This document shows positions 45,590-56,553 of a stretch of 64,000 bases of DNA, in pieces. Each line of letters opens with the position of its first letter. Position 1 is the first letter of the stretch. Location: assembly GCF_900101265.1 (NCBI RefSeq), contig NZ_FMZS01000002.1, forward strand, positions 620,001 through 684,000, given 5' to 3'. The DNA comes from Massilia sp. PDC64 (GTDB taxonomy: Bacteria > Pseudomonadota > Gammaproteobacteria > Burkholderiales > Burkholderiaceae_D). The notes beneath the pieces were generated by a model that ran no database searches, was not told the origin of the DNA, and saw only the letters and a list, made by a program, of their open reading frames with translations. The position numbers and the translations under genes were made by a program.

Positions 45590-47752
45590 TTAACGGGCGG
45601 CCATCGGCACCCACAACTTCTGCAGCATGCCGGTGACTGCCTCCGGCGGCGCCGGCCGCCCGAGATAAAAGCCCTGCACGAGATCGCAGCCGTATTCTTC
45701 CAGCAGCACGAGCTGCTCGCCCGTCTCGACGCCTTCCGCCACGACGATCATCTTGAGACCGTGCGCCATCGCGATGATGGCGCGCGTGATCGCGGCGTTT
45801 TCGGAATCCTGCGGCAGGCCGCTGATGAAGCTGCGGTCGATCTTCAGCGCGCGCACGTCGAAGCGCTTCAGGTAGTTCATCGACGAATAGCCGGTGCCGA
45901 AGTCGTCGATCGACAGGTACACGCCGATGCCGCGCAGTTGTTCCAGCGTGGCCAGGGTCGCTTTTGCATCGTCCATCAGCGTGCCTTCCGTCAGCTCCAG
46001 CTCGAGCAGGCGCGGGTCGAGGCCCGTGTCGTGCAGGGCCGAAAGCACGATCTGCGACAGGTTCTCGTCCTTGAACTGCTTGGCCGACAGGTTCACGGCG
46101 ATGCGCACGGGACGGCGCGCGAGTTTCTGCCAGTGGCGCGCCTGGTTGCACGCGGTGCGCAGCACCCATTCGCCGATCGGCACGATCAGGCCCGTCTCTT
46201 CCGCCAGCGGGATGAATTCGTTGGGCGAGACGACGCCCCGTTCCGCATGGCGCCAGCGCACGAGGGCTTCCACGCCGACGATCTCGGACGAGCGCACGTC
46301 GAGCTGCGGCTGGTAGAGCAGGTACAGCTCGTCGTTCTGCAGCGCGCGGCGCAGGCCGACTTCCAGCTTCACGTGGCTCATGATCTGCATCGTCAGCGAC
46401 GACGAGTACAGCTTGGCGTTGTTCTTGCCGCAGTTCTTCGCGTGGTACATCGCCGTGTCGGCGTACTTCAGCAGCGAGGTGCAGTCGTCGCCGTCTTCCG
46501 GGAACAGCGAGATGCCGATGCTGGCCGTCACGAAGATCTCGTTGCCTTCGATGAGGAACGGGCGGCGCATCGCATCTTTCACGCGGTGCGCCACGTTGAG
46601 CGCGTGTTCGACCCGTTCGAGGTCGGGGATGAGGATCGTGAATTCGTCGCCGCCCAGCCGCGCGAGGTTCGTGCCCGCGCTGTTGGGAGTGTCCGCGCGC
46701 GGGAGCAGGTCGCCGCGCGACAGCAGGTCGTTCGGGCGGATCGTCTCGCGCAGGCGGTCCGACACCTGCTTCAGCAACTGGTCGCCCACGTTGTGGCCCA
46801 GCGTGTCGTTGATGCGCTTGAAGGCGTCCAGGTCCATGAACAGCACGGCGAACTTCTTGTTGCCGATCTTCGAGCGCTGCAGCTCGCGTTCCAGCATCTC
46901 GAGGAATGCCTGGCGGTTCGGGATGCCGGTCAGGCTGTCGCAATAGGCGAGGCGGCGGATCTGTTCTTCCGCGCGCTTTCTCTCGCTGATGTCGCGCACG
47001 AGGCCCAGCACTTCGTTCGGGCCGGTGGCGACGAGGCGCGCCTCGAAATGCTGCGCTTCGCCGAAGCGGATCAATTCGTATTCGACGGAGCGCACCTGCT
47101 GCACGTGCAGGGCCATGCCCACCTGTTCGAGCAGCCGCTCCGCGATGTCGCGCGGCAGGACGTCCGTCACGTGGCGGCCGACGATCTGCTCGTCCGCGCC
47201 GGCGTCGCGCACGCCGCGGCCGGGACCGTCGCGGCCCGGCTCGTAATCGAGGTAGAAGCCATCGCGCGACATGCGAAAGAACGTGTCCGGAATGGCGGCC
47301 AGCACGGCCCGGTTCTGGGCGTCGGCGATGCGCAGGCGGACGATGGCGTCGGATGCGCGCAGCACGTACAGCACGCGGTGACCGAGGATGGGCCAGTTGA
47401 TCGGCTTGGACACGAAGTCGGTGGCGCCGGCTTCGTAGGCATTGGTGACGGCTTCCAGGTCGTCGCCGCCGGTCACCATCACGATCGGGACCATCGCGCC
47501 GTTCGGCAGGTCGCGGATCGCGCGGCACGCGGCGAAGCCGTCCATCTTCGGCATCTCGACGTCCAGCAGGATCAGGTCGGGCGTGCGCGCATGCGCGAGG
47601 GCCACGGCTTCCTGGCCGTCCGCGGCCTCGATGCCTTCCAGGCCGACGCCCTCCAGCATCTCGAGCATCAGGAGGCGCATCACCGGATCGTCGTCCGCGA
47701 CCAGAACGACGGCGGGCGAATGAGCGCGCTGGCGGGTAGGTTGGGCTGGCAT
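45590..47752 (-). CDS. Response regulator with REC-PAS-GGDEF-EAL domains (c-di-GMP turnover)
   Basis: 720 residues. Receiver domain (about 15-130) with phosphoacceptor D64 in [11 protein letters not shown] and K in [12 protein letters not shown]-like sensor (about 145-265) and [11 protein letters not shown] linker follow. The diguanylate cyclase domain (about 270-455) has the intact [12 protein letters not shown]. The phosphodiesterase domain (about 470-715) has intact EAL in [11 protein letters not shown] and DDFGTGYSS. Both activities could be present. There is only one base between the stop of the kinase gene and its ATG, so it is most likely the output partner of that kinase. Confidence 0.93.
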   Translation of the reverse strand: MPAQPTRQRAHSPAVVLVADDDPVMRLLMLEMLEGVGLEGIEAADGQEAVALAHARTPDLILLDVEMPKMDGFAACRAIRDLPNGAMVPIVMVTGGDDLEAVTNAYEAGATDFVSKPINWPILGHRVLYVLRASDAIVRLRIADAQNRAVLAAIPDTFFRMSRDGFYLDYEPGRDGPGRGVRDAGADEQIVGRHVTDVLPRDIAERLLEQVGMALHVQQVRSVEYELIRFGEAQHFEARLVATGPNEVLGLVRDISERKRAEEQIRRLAYCDSLTGIPNRQAFLEMLERELQRSKIGNKKFAVLFMDLDAFKRINDTLGHNVGDQLLKQVSDRLRETIRPNDLLSRGDLLPRADTPNSAGTNLARLGGDEFTILIPDLERVEHALNVAHRVKDAMRRPFLIEGNEIFVTASIGISLFPEDGDDCTSLLKYADTAMYHAKNCGKNNAKLYSSSLTMQIMSHVKLEVGLRRALQNDELYLLYQPQLDVRSSEIVGVEALVRWRHAERGVVSPNEFIPLAEETGLIVPIGEWVLRTACNQARHWQKLARRPVRIAVNLSAKQFKDENLSQIVLSALHDTGLDPRLLELELTEGTLMDDAKATLATLEQLRGIGVYLSIDDFGTGYSSMNYLKRFDVRALKIDRSFISGLPQDSENAAITRAIIAMAHGLKMIVVAEGVETGEQLVLLEEYGCDLVQGFYLGRPAPPEAVTGMLQKLWVPMAAR

Positions 47753-47753
47753 G

Positions 47754-50591
47754 TCAGGTTTCCTTTTCGAGGATGGCGGTAAGCGAGTGCCGGACGGCCT
47801 GGAACTCCTGTTCCATGTCGTTCAGGATCGCGTCCGCGCCTTCGGTGGTGTCGGCGCGGCCCAGGTGCTCCAGTTCCTTGCACAGGGCGGCGAGGGCCTC
47901 GGCGCCCACGTTGGCGCTGGCCGACTTCAATGTGTGCGCGATGCGGCGCACGTTGCCCGTGTCGAGGCCGTCGATGGCGGAGCGCAAGGTGCGCAACTGC
48001 TGCGGCGTGTCGTCGACGTAGGCGGCGATCACTTTTTGCACGAGGGCGTCGCCGCGGTCGCGCGACAGGGCGCGGATCTTGTCCAGCGCCACGCGGTTGA
48101 TGACGGCGCGCTGGATCACTTCGACGGATTCGGGCGGCAGCCGCGGCGGTTCGTCGTCGTGGTGCACGGTGGCCGCGAGCGGCAGCGCCATCCAGCGCCC
48201 GATCACGGCCGCGATTTCCTGCTGGCTGAACGGCTTCGACAGGTAATCGTCCATGCCGGCCGCGAGGCATGCTTCGCGGTCGCCCTGCAGCGCGTTCGCC
48301 GTGATCGCGATGATGGGCAGCACGCGGCCGCGGCCCGCCTCGCGCTCTTCGCGCCGGATCGCGGCCGTCGCGGCAAAGCCGTCCATGACGGGCATCTGGC
48401 AATCCATCAGCACGGCATCGTACGCATTCGTGCGCACGGCCTGCAGCGCATCCTCGCCGTTGCGCGCGCAATCCACTTGCAGGTCGAGGCTTTCCAGCAT
48501 CGCGCGCGCCACCTCGATGTTGACCGGATTGTCCTCGGCCAGCAGCACGCGCCGGGTGCGCGGGCGGTTGGCGTCCAGTTGCAGGGGACGCGGCGGGATG
48601 AATCGCGGCGCCGGCGCCACCTGCCCGCGCGGCGGCGTCGCCAGGCACGCGAACAGGTCGGCCGCGCGCGCGGGCTTGATCAGCTGGTAGGCGACGCCGG
48701 CCTCGCGCCGCTGCACGGGGTCGGCGGCCAGCCGTTCGGGGCTGAGCAGCACGAGGCGCGTGGCGCGCGTGGCCGGGCTGGCCTTGATCTGCGCGGCCAG
48801 CAGCAGGCCGCTCGTGTGGGACAGTTCCATGTCGAGGATCGCGGCGTCGTACGGCTGCCCGGCGCGTGCCGCTTCCTCCAGGCGCTCCAGCGCTTCGTCC
48901 GCGCTCTCCGCGGCGTCGCATTCGATGTGCCACGTGGCCAGGTGGCGTTCGAGGCCGATGCGGCTCGTCTCGCGCTCGTCCACCAGGAGCACGCGCAGGC
49001 CGTCGATCGTGTGCTGGTGGTCGCCCGGCGCATCCGGATCGACCCGGCGCTTGTCGAAGGAGACCGTGAACCAGAATATCGACCCCTGCGTCAGCGCGTT
49101 CTCGACGCCGATCGAACCGCCCATCAGCTCCACGAGCTGCTTGGAGATCGCGAGGCCCAGGCCCGTGCCGCCGTACTTCCTCGTCGTGGAGTCGTCGGCC
49201 TGCGAGAATGCCTCGAAGATGCGGCTGCGGGCTTCCCTCGAGATGCCGATGCCCGTGTCGTGCACTTCGAAGCGCAGCATCACGGCCTGGTTGTCCTCGC
49301 TCGCGATGCGCACCTTGGCGAGGATGCGGCCCTGGTCCGTGAACTTGATCGCGTTGCCGAGCAGGTTGGCCATGATCTGGCGCAGCCGGTTCGGGTCGCC
49401 GCAGATGGCGACGGGGATGTCGTTGGCGATGTCGAAGTGGAGCAGGATGTTCTTCGCTTCGGCCTGCGGCGTGTAGACGGTGTGGATGTCGTCCAGCAGG
49501 TCCCACAAATTGAAATTGATGTACTCGACGGTGAGTTTGCCGGCCTCGATCTTGGAAAAGTCGAGGATGTCGTTGATGATCACCAGCAGGTGCTCGCCCG
49601 ACTGCTTGACGAGCCGCGTGTAGTTGCGCTGGGTGTCCGTGAGCTCCGTCCCCAGCAGCATTTCCGTCATCCCGAGCACGCCGTTCATCGGGGTGCGGAT
49701 CTCGTGGCTCATCGTGGCGAGGAAGGCGCTTTTCGCGCGGCTCGCCGCCTCGGCCGCGTTCTTCGCCTTTTCCAGCTGCTCGGTGCGCACGCTGACCTGG
49801 CGTTCCAGTTCGTCGCGGTGGTGCGTGAGCGCGGCGCCGCGGCCTTCGATCTGCGCGAGCATGTTGTTGAAGCTGTCGATCAGCACGCCCAGCTCGTCGT
49901 TGCGGTTGTGGGCGATGCGCAGCGTGTAGTTCTGGCTCGCGGACACCTTCTGCGCCGCATTGATCAACTTGCCGATCGGGTCGCTGATGCTGCGCCGCAG
50001 CCGGCGCACCAGCACGAACGCCGTCAGCAGCGCGGCGGCCAGCGCAACGGCCATCACGCCCAGCGCGCGCGCGATGTCCAGCCACAGGGGCACGAGGTCG
50101 CTTTCGATCATGACGGCGCCCACGGGCGGCAGCGCGCGCCCTTCCGCATCCACCGGGGACCCGAGCATGCGGTAGACGCGCAGCACGGGCAGCCAGGGAC
50201 GGCTGCCGGCATCGGCCGCCGCCGCGACGGTGTCGGCGTCGAGCCCGCCGAGCGCCTCGACGGGGCCGGCCGCGTCATGGCCGGGCGCGTGCCAGACGGC
50301 GAACGGTTGCCCCTTGCGGTCGTACAGGACGGCGGATGCGAGGCCCCGGCGCGCTTCCAGCGCGGCCAGCAGCTGCGTGGCGAGGCGGCGGTCGTTGAAC
50401 TGCACGGCATCGAGACCGCCTTGCGCGAGCACGGCGGCCAGCGCCTCCAGTTCCTGCCGTTCCTCGCGGCGCTCGCCGGTCACCGTCGCCAGGGCAAAGG
50501 CGACGTACACGACCAGCAGCGCACTGGCGGCAGCCTGCAGGCACATCGACGTCAGTTTTCGGTTGAGGCTTGAGCGCTCGAGAGTCTGCAT
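47754..50591 (-). CDS. Hybrid sensor histidine kinase with two receivers and Hpt (BarA-like)
   Basis: 945 residues. Two membrane helices (about 20-40 and 172-195) flank a periplasmic sensor. HAMP domain about 195-250. HisKA with H296 in [13 protein letters not shown], and HATPase with the G2 box [19 protein letters not shown]. Receiver 1 (about 530-650; LLVDERE acid pair, AILDMELS), receiver 2 (about 681-800; LLAEDNPVN, acceptor in [12 protein letters not shown]), and a C-terminal Hpt (about 850-935) with the phosphorylatable histidine in [14 protein letters not shown]. This is a complete phosphorelay. The signal is unknown. The start has no strong ribosome site but fits a hydrophobic N-terminus. 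Confidence 0.92.
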   Translation of the reverse strand: MQTLERSSLNRKLTSMCLQAAASALLVVYVAFALATVTGERREERQELEALAAVLAQGGLDAVQFNDRRLATQLLAALEARRGLASAVLYDRKGQPFAVWHAPGHDAAGPVEALGGLDADTVAAAADAGSRPWLPVLRVYRMLGSPVDAEGRALPPVGAVMIESDLVPLWLDIARALGVMAVALAAALLTAFVLVRRLRRSISDPIGKLINAAQKVSASQNYTLRIAHNRNDELGVLIDSFNNMLAQIEGRGAALTHHRDELERQVSVRTEQLEKAKNAAEAASRAKSAFLATMSHEIRTPMNGVLGMTEMLLGTELTDTQRNYTRLVKQSGEHLLVIINDILDFSKIEAGKLTVEYINFNLWDLLDDIHTVYTPQAEAKNILLHFDIANDIPVAICGDPNRLRQIMANLLGNAIKFTDQGRILAKVRIASEDNQAVMLRFEVHDTGIGISREARSRIFEAFSQADDSTTRKYGGTGLGLAISKQLVELMGGSIGVENALTQGSIFWFTVSFDKRRVDPDAPGDHQHTIDGLRVLLVDERETSRIGLERHLATWHIECDAAESADEALERLEEAARAGQPYDAAILDMELSHTSGLLLAAQIKASPATRATRLVLLSPERLAADPVQRREAGVAYQLIKPARAADLFACLATPPRGQVAPAPRFIPPRPLQLDANRPRTRRVLLAEDNPVNIEVARAMLESLDLQVDCARNGEDALQAVRTNAYDAVLMDCQMPVMDGFAATAAIRREEREAGRGRVLPIIAITANALQGDREACLAAGMDDYLSKPFSQQEIAAVIGRWMALPLAATVHHDDEPPRLPPESVEVIQRAVINRVALDKIRALSRDRGDALVQKVIAAYVDDTPQQLRTLRSAIDGLDTGNVRRIAHTLKSASANVGAEALAALCKELEHLGRADTTEGADAILNDMEQEFQAVRHSLTAILEKET

Positions 50592-50752
50592 GGCTTGGGC
50601 GGATCCGGCGGTCGGCGCTGCGAACGAACCTGGCGTACAGGTTCACCATGCAAGAAAGCAAATTCTTGCAGGAACTGACTATAGGTGAGGGATATGGGGC
50701 GCCGTTTGTGCTGGCGCAAAGCGGCGGGAGCGGAGAGGAGGGGAGGGCCGAT

Positions 50753-50790
50753 AAAACATCGCCCCCGGCGGGCGGGGGCGATGATGTTTT
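50753..50790 (-). terminator. Intrinsic terminator of cstA-ybdD
   Basis: A long GC-rich stem: AAAACATCGCCCCC (50755-50768) pairs with GGGGGCGATG/ATGTTTT (50774-50790) with a 3-base asymmetry. On the minus strand it ends in a T run, 23 bases after the ybdD stop. Confidence 0.8.
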
Positions 50791-50812
50791 GCACTACGGT
50801 AAAACTGCTGGC

Positions 50813-51010
50813 TCAGCAACAACCTCCGCGCTTGCCGTTACCGTAGCGGGCCTGCTGGCGCTCGCGGAAAAACTCCTCGTAGCTCATGACCGGCTGGTCC
50901 GGATGGGTCTTCTCCATGTGCGCCACATAGGTGTCGTATTCCGGCAGGCCGACCATCAGGCGCATGCTTTGCCCGAGGTAGCGGCCTGCCTGTGCCAGCG
51001 CGCCGAGCAT
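50813..51010 (-). CDS. ybdD: YbdD/YjiX family small protein
   Basis: 65 residues. [29 protein letters not shown] and a [27 protein letters not shown] core, ending GGCC, match the YbdD/YjiX (DUF466) family. These small proteins accompany CstA transporters and are needed for pyruvate uptake in E. coli homologues. The ATG at 51010 overlaps the cstA stop (ATGA), so translation is coupled. Too short to stand out alone, but the context is decisive. Confidence 0.93.
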   Translation of the reverse strand: MLGALAQAGRYLGQSMRLMVGLPEYDTYVAHMEKTHPDQPVMSYEEFFRERQQARYGNGKRGGCC

Positions 51011-53085
51011 CACTGCACCTCGGCCATCGACGCGGCGGGCGCGGCGACGTACGGCGTCTCCTGCGCGCTCGGACGGGCGCTCTTGCGGGCGGCCAGCGCG
51101 GTGCGGAAACCGTACAGCACGACGGCCAGCACGACGATCATGAAGAAACCGCACAGGGTGGCGTCGACGTAGTCGTTGAAGATGATGCGGCCCATCTGGT
51201 CGAGCGACTTGGCCGGTGCCAGCACCTGGCCCTGGTCGAGCGCGGTCTGGAATTTCTTCGCGTGCGCCAGGAAGCCGACCTTGACGTTCGGGTCGAAGAT
51301 CTTCAGCCAGCCGGCCGACAGCGTGCAGATCAGCAGCCAGATGGTTGGGACGATCGTCACCCAGGCGTACTGGCCGCGCTTCATCTTGAACAGCACGACG
51401 GTACCCAGCGTGAGCGCGATACCGGCCAGCATCTGGTTGGCGATGCCGAACAGCGGCCACAGCGTGTTGATGCCGCCCAGCGGGTCGACGACGCCCTGGT
51501 ACAGGAAATAGCCCCAGGCGGCGACGCACAGGCCGGTGGCGATCAGGTTCGCCGGCAGCGAGTCCGTGCGTTTCAGCGACGGGACGAAGGCGCCCAGCAG
51601 GTCCTGCAGCATGAAGCGGCCGGCGCGGGTACCCGCGTCGACGGCGGTCAGGATGAACAGTGCCTCGAACAGGATCGCGAAGTGGTACCAGAACGCCATC
51701 ATCGCCTTGCCGCCCACGACGTTGGACAGGATGTGCGCCATGCCGACGGCCAGCGTCGGGGCGCCGCCGGCGCGCGAGATGATGGTGTTCTCGCCGACGT
51801 CCTTGGCCATCTGGGTCAGCTGGTCCGGCGTGATCACGAAGCCCCAGTTGGAGACCGCGGCGGCGGCCGTCTGGGCGGTCGTGCCGAGCACGGCGGCCGG
51901 GCTGTTCATCGCGAAGTAGACGCCCGGGTCGATGGTCGACGCGGCGACGAGGGCCATGATGGCGACGAACGATTCCATCAGCATGCCGCCGTAGCCGATG
52001 AAGCGGGCGTGCTGTTCGTTCTCGATCATCTTCGGCGTGGTGCCCGACGAGATCAGCGCGTGGAAGCCGGACACGGCGCCGCAGGCGATGGTGATGAACA
52101 GGAACGGGAACAGCGTGCCGGACCAGGCCGGGCCGGTGCCGTCGATGAAGCGGGTGATCGACGGCATCTGCAGCATCGGGGCGACGAACACGATGCCCAG
52201 CGCGAGGCCGACGATGGTGCCGATCTTGAGGAAGGTCGACAGGTAGTCGCGCGGCGCCAGCAGCAGCCACACGGGGATCACGGAGGCGACGAAGCCGTAG
52301 CCGATCAGCATCCAGGTCAGCTGGGTGCCGGTGAACGTGAACATCGGGGCCCAGGTCGGCGAATCGTGCACGAACTGGCCGCCGACGATGGCGCCGATCA
52401 GCAGCACGAAGCCGATCAGCGACACTTCGCCGATGCGGCCCACGCGGATGTAGCGCGAGTAGATGCCCATGAACAGCGCGATCGGGATCGTCGCCATCAC
52501 GGTGAACGAACCCCACGGCGAGCCGGTCAGTGCCTTCACGACGATCAGCGCCAGCACCGCGAGGATGATGACCATGATCATGAAGGTGCCGAACAGGGCG
52601 ATGACACCGGGAACCTCGCCCATCTCGGACTTGATCAGGTCGCCGAGCGAGCGGCCGTCGCGGCGCATCGACAGGAACAGCACCATGAAGTCCTGCACCG
52701 CGCCGGCGAACACGACGCCGGCCAGGATCCACAGCATGCCGGGCAGGTAACCCATCTGCGCGGCGAGCACGGGGCCGACCAGGGGGCCGGCGCCGGCGAT
52801 CGCGGCGAAGTGGTGGCCGAACAGCACGTAGCGGTTCGTCGGCACGTAGTCGAGGCCGTCGTTGTACTTGTACGCCGGGGTCTGGCGACGGGCGTCGAGG
52901 CCCATCACCTTGTCGGCGATGTAGAGGCTGTAGAAGCGGTACGCGATCAGGTAGACGCAGACGGCCGCCATGACGACCCAGACCGCGTTGATGGATTCGC
53001 CGCGCTTGAGGGCGACGTAGGCGAGCGAGACGGCGCCCACGAGCGAAAGCGCAGCCCATCCGAGCTGGCTTGTTAGACGTTTCAT
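51010..53085 (-). CDS. cstA: Carbon starvation protein CstA (pyruvate/peptide transporter)
   Basis: 691 residues with about 16-18 membrane helices. [34 protein letters not shown] and [12 protein letters not shown] are CstA landmarks. Members import pyruvate, and peptides in some species, when carbon is limited. The start at 53085 has GGAGGAG 6 bases upstream on the minus strand; the 53 in-frame codons before it are non-conserved. A sigma-70 promoter (53158-53186) and a possible operator (53207-53226) lie upstream, divergent from a two-component pair. ybdD is overlapped at the 3' end. Confidence 0.95.
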   Translation of the reverse strand: MKRLTSQLGWAALSLVGAVSLAYVALKRGESINAVWVVMAAVCVYLIAYRFYSLYIADKVMGLDARRQTPAYKYNDGLDYVPTNRYVLFGHHFAAIAGAGPLVGPVLAAQMGYLPGMLWILAGVVFAGAVQDFMVLFLSMRRDGRSLGDLIKSEMGEVPGVIALFGTFMIMVIILAVLALIVVKALTGSPWGSFTVMATIPIALFMGIYSRYIRVGRIGEVSLIGFVLLIGAIVGGQFVHDSPTWAPMFTFTGTQLTWMLIGYGFVASVIPVWLLLAPRDYLSTFLKIGTIVGLALGIVFVAPMLQMPSITRFIDGTGPAWSGTLFPFLFITIACGAVSGFHALISSGTTPKMIENEQHARFIGYGGMLMESFVAIMALVAASTIDPGVYFAMNSPAAVLGTTAQTAAAAVSNWGFVITPDQLTQMAKDVGENTIISRAGGAPTLAVGMAHILSNVVGGKAMMAFWYHFAILFEALFILTAVDAGTRAGRFMLQDLLGAFVPSLKRTDSLPANLIATGLCVAAWGYFLYQGVVDPLGGINTLWPLFGIANQMLAGIALTLGTVVLFKMKRGQYAWVTIVPTIWLLICTLSAGWLKIFDPNVKVGFLAHAKKFQTALDQGQVLAPAKSLDQMGRIIFNDYVDATLCGFFMIVVLAVVLYGFRTALAARKSARPSAQETPYVAAPAASMAEVQ

Positions 53086-53157
53086 TATGACTCCTCCGAT
53101 TTGGATGCGCTGCACGACCGGTCGATGCCGGCTTACACGAACAGCAGCGTGCCTGCC

Positions 53158-53186
53158 AGTATCTTGCACGCGTCGGCGACTCACAA
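53158..53186 (-). promoter_or_regulatory. Candidate sigma-70 promoter of cstA
   Basis: On the minus strand TTGTGA (53181-53186) and GATACT (53158-53163) with a 17-base spacer; start expected near 53151, which gives a 65-base leader. Confidence 0.55.
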
Positions 53187-53206
53187 GCGCATGATTACGC
53201 AGCGCT

Positions 53207-53226
53207 CTACGTAGTCCTACGTAGTC
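53207..53226. promoter_or_regulatory. Tandem palindromic operator candidate between cstA and the two-component genes
   Basis: Two head-to-tail copies of CTACGTAGTC (53207-53216, 53217-53226), each containing the perfect palindrome CTACGTAG. Centred about 66 bases upstream of the predicted cstA start site and about 80 bases before the histidine kinase ATG. The 10-bp period puts both copies on one face of the helix, as expected for a dimer pair of a NarL-type regulator. Confidence 0.6.
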
Positions 53227-53295
53227 AATTCCCACAAGCAGCAACCGCTGATCAGTCGTACAATTTCATGTTACGACTAATTCGATGCGCACGGC

Positions 53296-54654
53296 ATGCA
53301 ATTACGGCAGAAGGTCATCTTTCTCGCGATCGCCCCGCTCATCGTGGCGCTGTGCGCGATCGCCCTGTTCGTCCGCCAGCAGGCGATCGCCCTCGCGCAC
53401 GAGCAGCACGCCACCATCCAGCAGGCCTACCTGGCCACCAAGCAGGCGGAGCTGCGGCACTACGTGGATCTCGCGTCCCATTCGATCGCCCACCTGACGG
53501 CATCCGGCCGCAACGACCCGGCCACCCTCGCGGAGGCCAAGCGCATCCTGCAATCGCTCAGCTTCGGCGATGACGGCTATTTCTTCGTCTACGACATGGA
53601 AGGCCGCAACCTGATGCACCCGCGCCAGCCGGAGCTGGTCGGGCGCGACCTGTGGAATTTGCATGACCAGTTCGGCGCACCCACCATCCAGAACATCGTC
53701 GCCGTCGCGAAGCAGGGTGGGGGACTCGTGCGCTACAACTGGGTCAAGCCGTCCACGAACAAGTCCGCGCCCAAGCTGGGCTACGTCGTGCCGATCCCGC
53801 AATGGGGCTGGATCATGGGCAGCGGCCTGTACCTGGACGACGTGCAGACCGCGCTCGACCAGGTGGACGCCCAGCAGTCGCGCAACATCGAGACGACGAT
53901 GTGGTGGATCGCCGGCCTCGCCATCCTCGCCACGCTCGTCATCGGCGGCGCGGGCCTCGCGCTGAACATCAGCGAATCGCGCGTGGCGGACATGAAGCTG
54001 AAGGCCCTCGCGCAGCGCGTCGTCGATTCGCAGGAACAGGAGCGGGCGCGCCTGTCGCGCGACCTGCACGACGGCATCAGCCAGTGGCTCGTGTCGATCA
54101 AGCTGCAGATCGAGGCCGGCATCATCCGCATGAAAGGCACGCCGGACCAGCAGCGCCAGGCGCACGCGAGCTTCGAGCGCACGGCGGAAGAACTCAACAA
54201 GGTGCTGGGCGAAGTGCGCCGCATCTCGCACGACCTGCGGCCCACCCTGCTGGACGACCTCGGCCTCGCGGCCGCGCTCGACCACCTCGCCGAGGAGTTC
54301 TCGCAGCACAGCGGCATGCCCGTGACGTTCAACGTGACGGGCGATGCCGAGCACCTGCCGCAGGCGGTGGGCACGACGTTCTTCCGCATCGCCCAGGAAG
54401 CGCTGACGAACATCGAACGGCACGCGGGCGCGCACCACATCGACCTGGCGCTGCACGCCGGCGACGGCCGCGTGCTGCTCACCATCGCGGACGACGGCGC
54501 CGGCTTCGATGCCGAGGGCGTGGCCACGCACCCGCAGCGCGGCATCGGCCTGCGCAACATGATGGAGCGGCTGGACGCGATCGGCGGCCACCTCGACATC
54601 GCATCGTCCGCGGCCGGCACCACCGTGTGCGCGAGCGTCGAACTGGAGGCTTGA
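53296..54654 (+). CDS. NarL-type sensor histidine kinase with a Cache sensor domain
   Basis: 452 residues. Two membrane helices (about 7-27 and 203-223) enclose a periplasmic single-Cache domain (about 35-195; FGDDGYFFVYDMEGRNLMHP and PQWGWIMGSGLYLDD). Members bind small carboxylic acids, and this form (dCache_1/sCache_2 type) is common for carbon-source sensing. HisKA_3 has H258 in SRDLHDGISQWL. HATPase follows about 330-450 (ADDGAGF, GIGLRNMMERL). The stop is directly followed by the response regulator ATG. It is divergent from cstA, which suggests control of that transporter. Confidence 0.92.
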   Translation: MQLRQKVIFLAIAPLIVALCAIALFVRQQAIALAHEQHATIQQAYLATKQAELRHYVDLASHSIAHLTASGRNDPATLAEAKRILQSLSFGDDGYFFVYDMEGRNLMHPRQPELVGRDLWNLHDQFGAPTIQNIVAVAKQGGGLVRYNWVKPSTNKSAPKLGYVVPIPQWGWIMGSGLYLDDVQTALDQVDAQQSRNIETTMWWIAGLAILATLVIGGAGLALNISESRVADMKLKALAQRVVDSQEQERARLSRDLHDGISQWLVSIKLQIEAGIIRMKGTPDQQRQAHASFERTAEELNKVLGEVRRISHDLRPTLLDDLGLAAALDHLAEEFSQHSGMPVTFNVTGDAEHLPQAVGTTFFRIAQEALTNIERHAGAHHIDLALHAGDGRVLLTIADDGAGFDAEGVATHPQRGIGLRNMMERLDAIGGHLDIASSAAGTTVCASVELEA

Positions 54655-55293
54655 ATGACAGACAAGACCGTGCACATCATGCTGGTCGACGACCACCCCC
54701 TCGTGCGCGACGGCCTGCGCGCGCGGCTGGAAGCGGTATCTCACTTCCGCGTCGTGGCGGAAGCGGATTCCGGCGCCGAGGCGCTGGCCCTCGCGGGCAG
54801 CACCCGCATCGACCTCGTGCTGATGGATATCACCATGCGCGACGGCAGCGGCATCGAAGCGACGGCGCGCCTGTACGCGAATTATCCGGACATCGCCGTG
54901 CTGATCCTCTCCATGCACGACAAGCTGGAATACGTGACGCAGGCCATGCAGGCGGGCGCCCGCGGCTACGTGCTGAAGGATGCGCCGGGCAAGGACATCG
55001 TCCTCGCCATCGACACCGTCATGGCCGGCGGCATCTACTACAGCGCCGCCGTCGCGCGCCAGCTCGCGCGCCCGGCCGCGCAGGACAACCAGCTCACGTC
55101 GCGCGAACAGGAAGTGCTGCGCCACATCGCCAACGGCGAATCGAACAAGCAGATCGCGAAGGCGCTGGACCTGTCCGTGCGCACCGTCGAGACGCACCGC
55201 CTGAACATCAAGCGCAAACTCGGCATCGAAGGGCAGGCGGAGCTGATCAAGTTCGCCGTGCAGCATGGCCGGGTCGGTGGCGCCGGTGTGTAA
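54655..55293 (+). CDS. NarL/LuxR-type response regulator
   Basis: 212 residues. Receiver about 6-125 with acid pair D12-D13 (LVDDHPLVRDG) and phosphoacceptor D58 (LMDITMRDGSG). LuxR-type helix-turn-helix about 147-205 (LTSREQEVLRHIANGESNKQIAKAL, then SVRTVETHRLNIKRKL). The ATG follows the kinase stop without a gap. Likely binds the CTACGTAG repeats in the cstA intergenic region; this is an inference from position and symmetry. Confidence 0.94.
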   Translation: MTDKTVHIMLVDDHPLVRDGLRARLEAVSHFRVVAEADSGAEALALAGSTRIDLVLMDITMRDGSGIEATARLYANYPDIAVLILSMHDKLEYVTQAMQAGARGYVLKDAPGKDIVLAIDTVMAGGIYYSAAVARQLARPAAQDNQLTSREQEVLRHIANGESNKQIAKALDLSVRTVETHRLNIKRKLGIEGQAELIKFAVQHGRVGGAGV

Positions 55294-55333
55294 ATATATA
55301 TGCAAAACCGTGTCCGAGAGGAAACAGAAACAG

Positions 55334-55362
55334 TTGCTTTCCGATAAGGGGTGCTCTACTAT
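55334..55362 (+). promoter_or_regulatory. Candidate promoter of the HDOD/GGDEF-EAL pair
   Basis: TTGCTT (55334-55339) and TACTAT (55357-55362) with a 17-base spacer, about 30 bases before the ATG. Confidence 0.5.
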
Positions 55363-55392
55363 TAGCTGGTTACTATCAATGCATATTCGCTA

Positions 55393-56553
55393 ATGTCCAG
55401 CGCCCCGTTCCCGGTGGTTGAAGTACGCTCCGTCGCCAACGCGCAGAACGAGTGGGTCGCTCTGTTGCTTGGCACGCCGGGGGCAGGACTCGACGATCCC
55501 GCGCTGCAGGACCTGTTCGGCACACCGGACCTGCTGGCCGCCATTGCCCCCCTCGACTGCATCGTGCTGCTGGACGATGTGGCCGTTCTCACGCCCCCCG
55601 TCCTGAACGTGCTGCCGGCCAACCGCGTGATGCTGGCCATGCGCGCGGACGCGCTGGCGACCGACGGCGCAGCGCGCCGCCTGGCGGAACTGCAGATGAC
55701 CGGCTATCGCGTGCTGCTCGACGGCGTGCTGCCGGAAGGCGTCGCCGCACCGATCGCGCTGCGCACGGTGGCGCGCGACGCCGGCGGCGAACTGCCGCGC
55801 GCGGGTTCGCTGCCGACGCTGTTCGGACCGCACCTCGCCTACAACGTCGACGACCTGGCCGCGTACCGCGCCTGCGAGAACGCGGGATTTTCCTGGTTCA
55901 GCGGCGACTACGCGCTGGAAGGCAGCGTGGCCGAAGGCGACGACGGCACGTCGCGCCGGCGCATGCTGACGATGCTGGCCCTGCTGGCGCGCGACGCCGA
56001 CTCGCGCGAGCTGGAAGCGCAGCTGAAAGCGGATCCGGCGCTGTCTTATCACCTGTTGAAACTGGTGAACTCGGCCGCGTTCTCGGTCGGCACCCAGATC
56101 ACGAGCTTCGGCCAGGCCATCAGTCGCCTGGGCCGGCGCCAGCTACAGCGCTGGCTGCAACTGCTGCTGTACGCGCGCCAGCACCCGGACAGCCCGCCGA
56201 ACCTGATGCTGCCGGCGGCCGCATTGCGTGGGGCGGCGCTGGAAGCGCTGTGCAAGGGCGACGGCGGCGACCGCGATGAGCAGGACCTCGCCTTCATGGC
56301 CGGCGTTTTTTCTCTGCTGGATCGCCTGTTCCAGATGCCGATGGCCGAGATCGTGCAGGACCTGAACCTGCCCGAACACGTCGAAGCCGCATTGCTGCGG
56401 CGCGAAGGGCAACTGGGACAACGGTTGCGGCTCGCGGAAGCGGGCCGGCCCGATCCCGCGACGCTCCAGCAAGCGGGCGTCGACGGGCCGGACTGGTGGC
56501 AGAGCCAGTTGCACGCCTATCACTGGGCCATCCAGGTAGCCCGCAATGTCTAA
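55393..56553 (+). CDS. HDOD domain protein with a degenerate EAL-like N-terminus (YuxH type)
   Basis: 386 residues. The N-terminal 170 residues follow the secondary-structure layout of an EAL domain but have none of the catalytic motifs. The HDOD domain (about 190-345) has [33 protein letters not shown] and [28 protein letters not shown] proteins are regulatory partners in signalling and motility, without known catalysis. It is translationally coupled with the following GGDEF-EAL gene (8-base overlap), so the two products probably act together in c-di-GMP signalling. Confidence 0.88.
   Translation: MSSAPFPVVEVRSVANAQNEWVALLLGTPGAGLDDPALQDLFGTPDLLAAIAPLDCIVLLDDVAVLTPPVLNVLPANRVMLAMRADALATDGAARRLAELQMTGYRVLLDGVLPEGVAAPIALRTVARDAGGELPRAGSLPTLFGPHLAYNVDDLAAYRACENAGFSWFSGDYALEGSVAEGDDGTSRRRMLTMLALLARDADSRELEAQLKADPALSYHLLKLVNSAAFSVGTQITSFGQAISRLGRRQLQRWLQLLLYARQHPDSPPNLMLPAAALRGAALEALCKGDGGDRDEQDLAFMAGVFSLLDRLFQMPMAEIVQDLNLPEHVEAALLRREGQLGQRLRLAEAGRPDPATLQQAGVDGPDWWQSQLHAYHWAIQVARNV

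Noticed and set aside
45545..50573. Two plus-strand ORFs of 745 and 940 residues opposite the GGDEF-EAL and kinase genes
   Set aside because: Both are antisense to clear multi-domain proteins and are rich in Val/Arg/His/Ala without motifs.
50992..53076. 694-residue plus-strand ORF opposite cstA
   Set aside because: Antisense of a clear membrane protein; Asp/His/Arg/Glu-rich low complexity.
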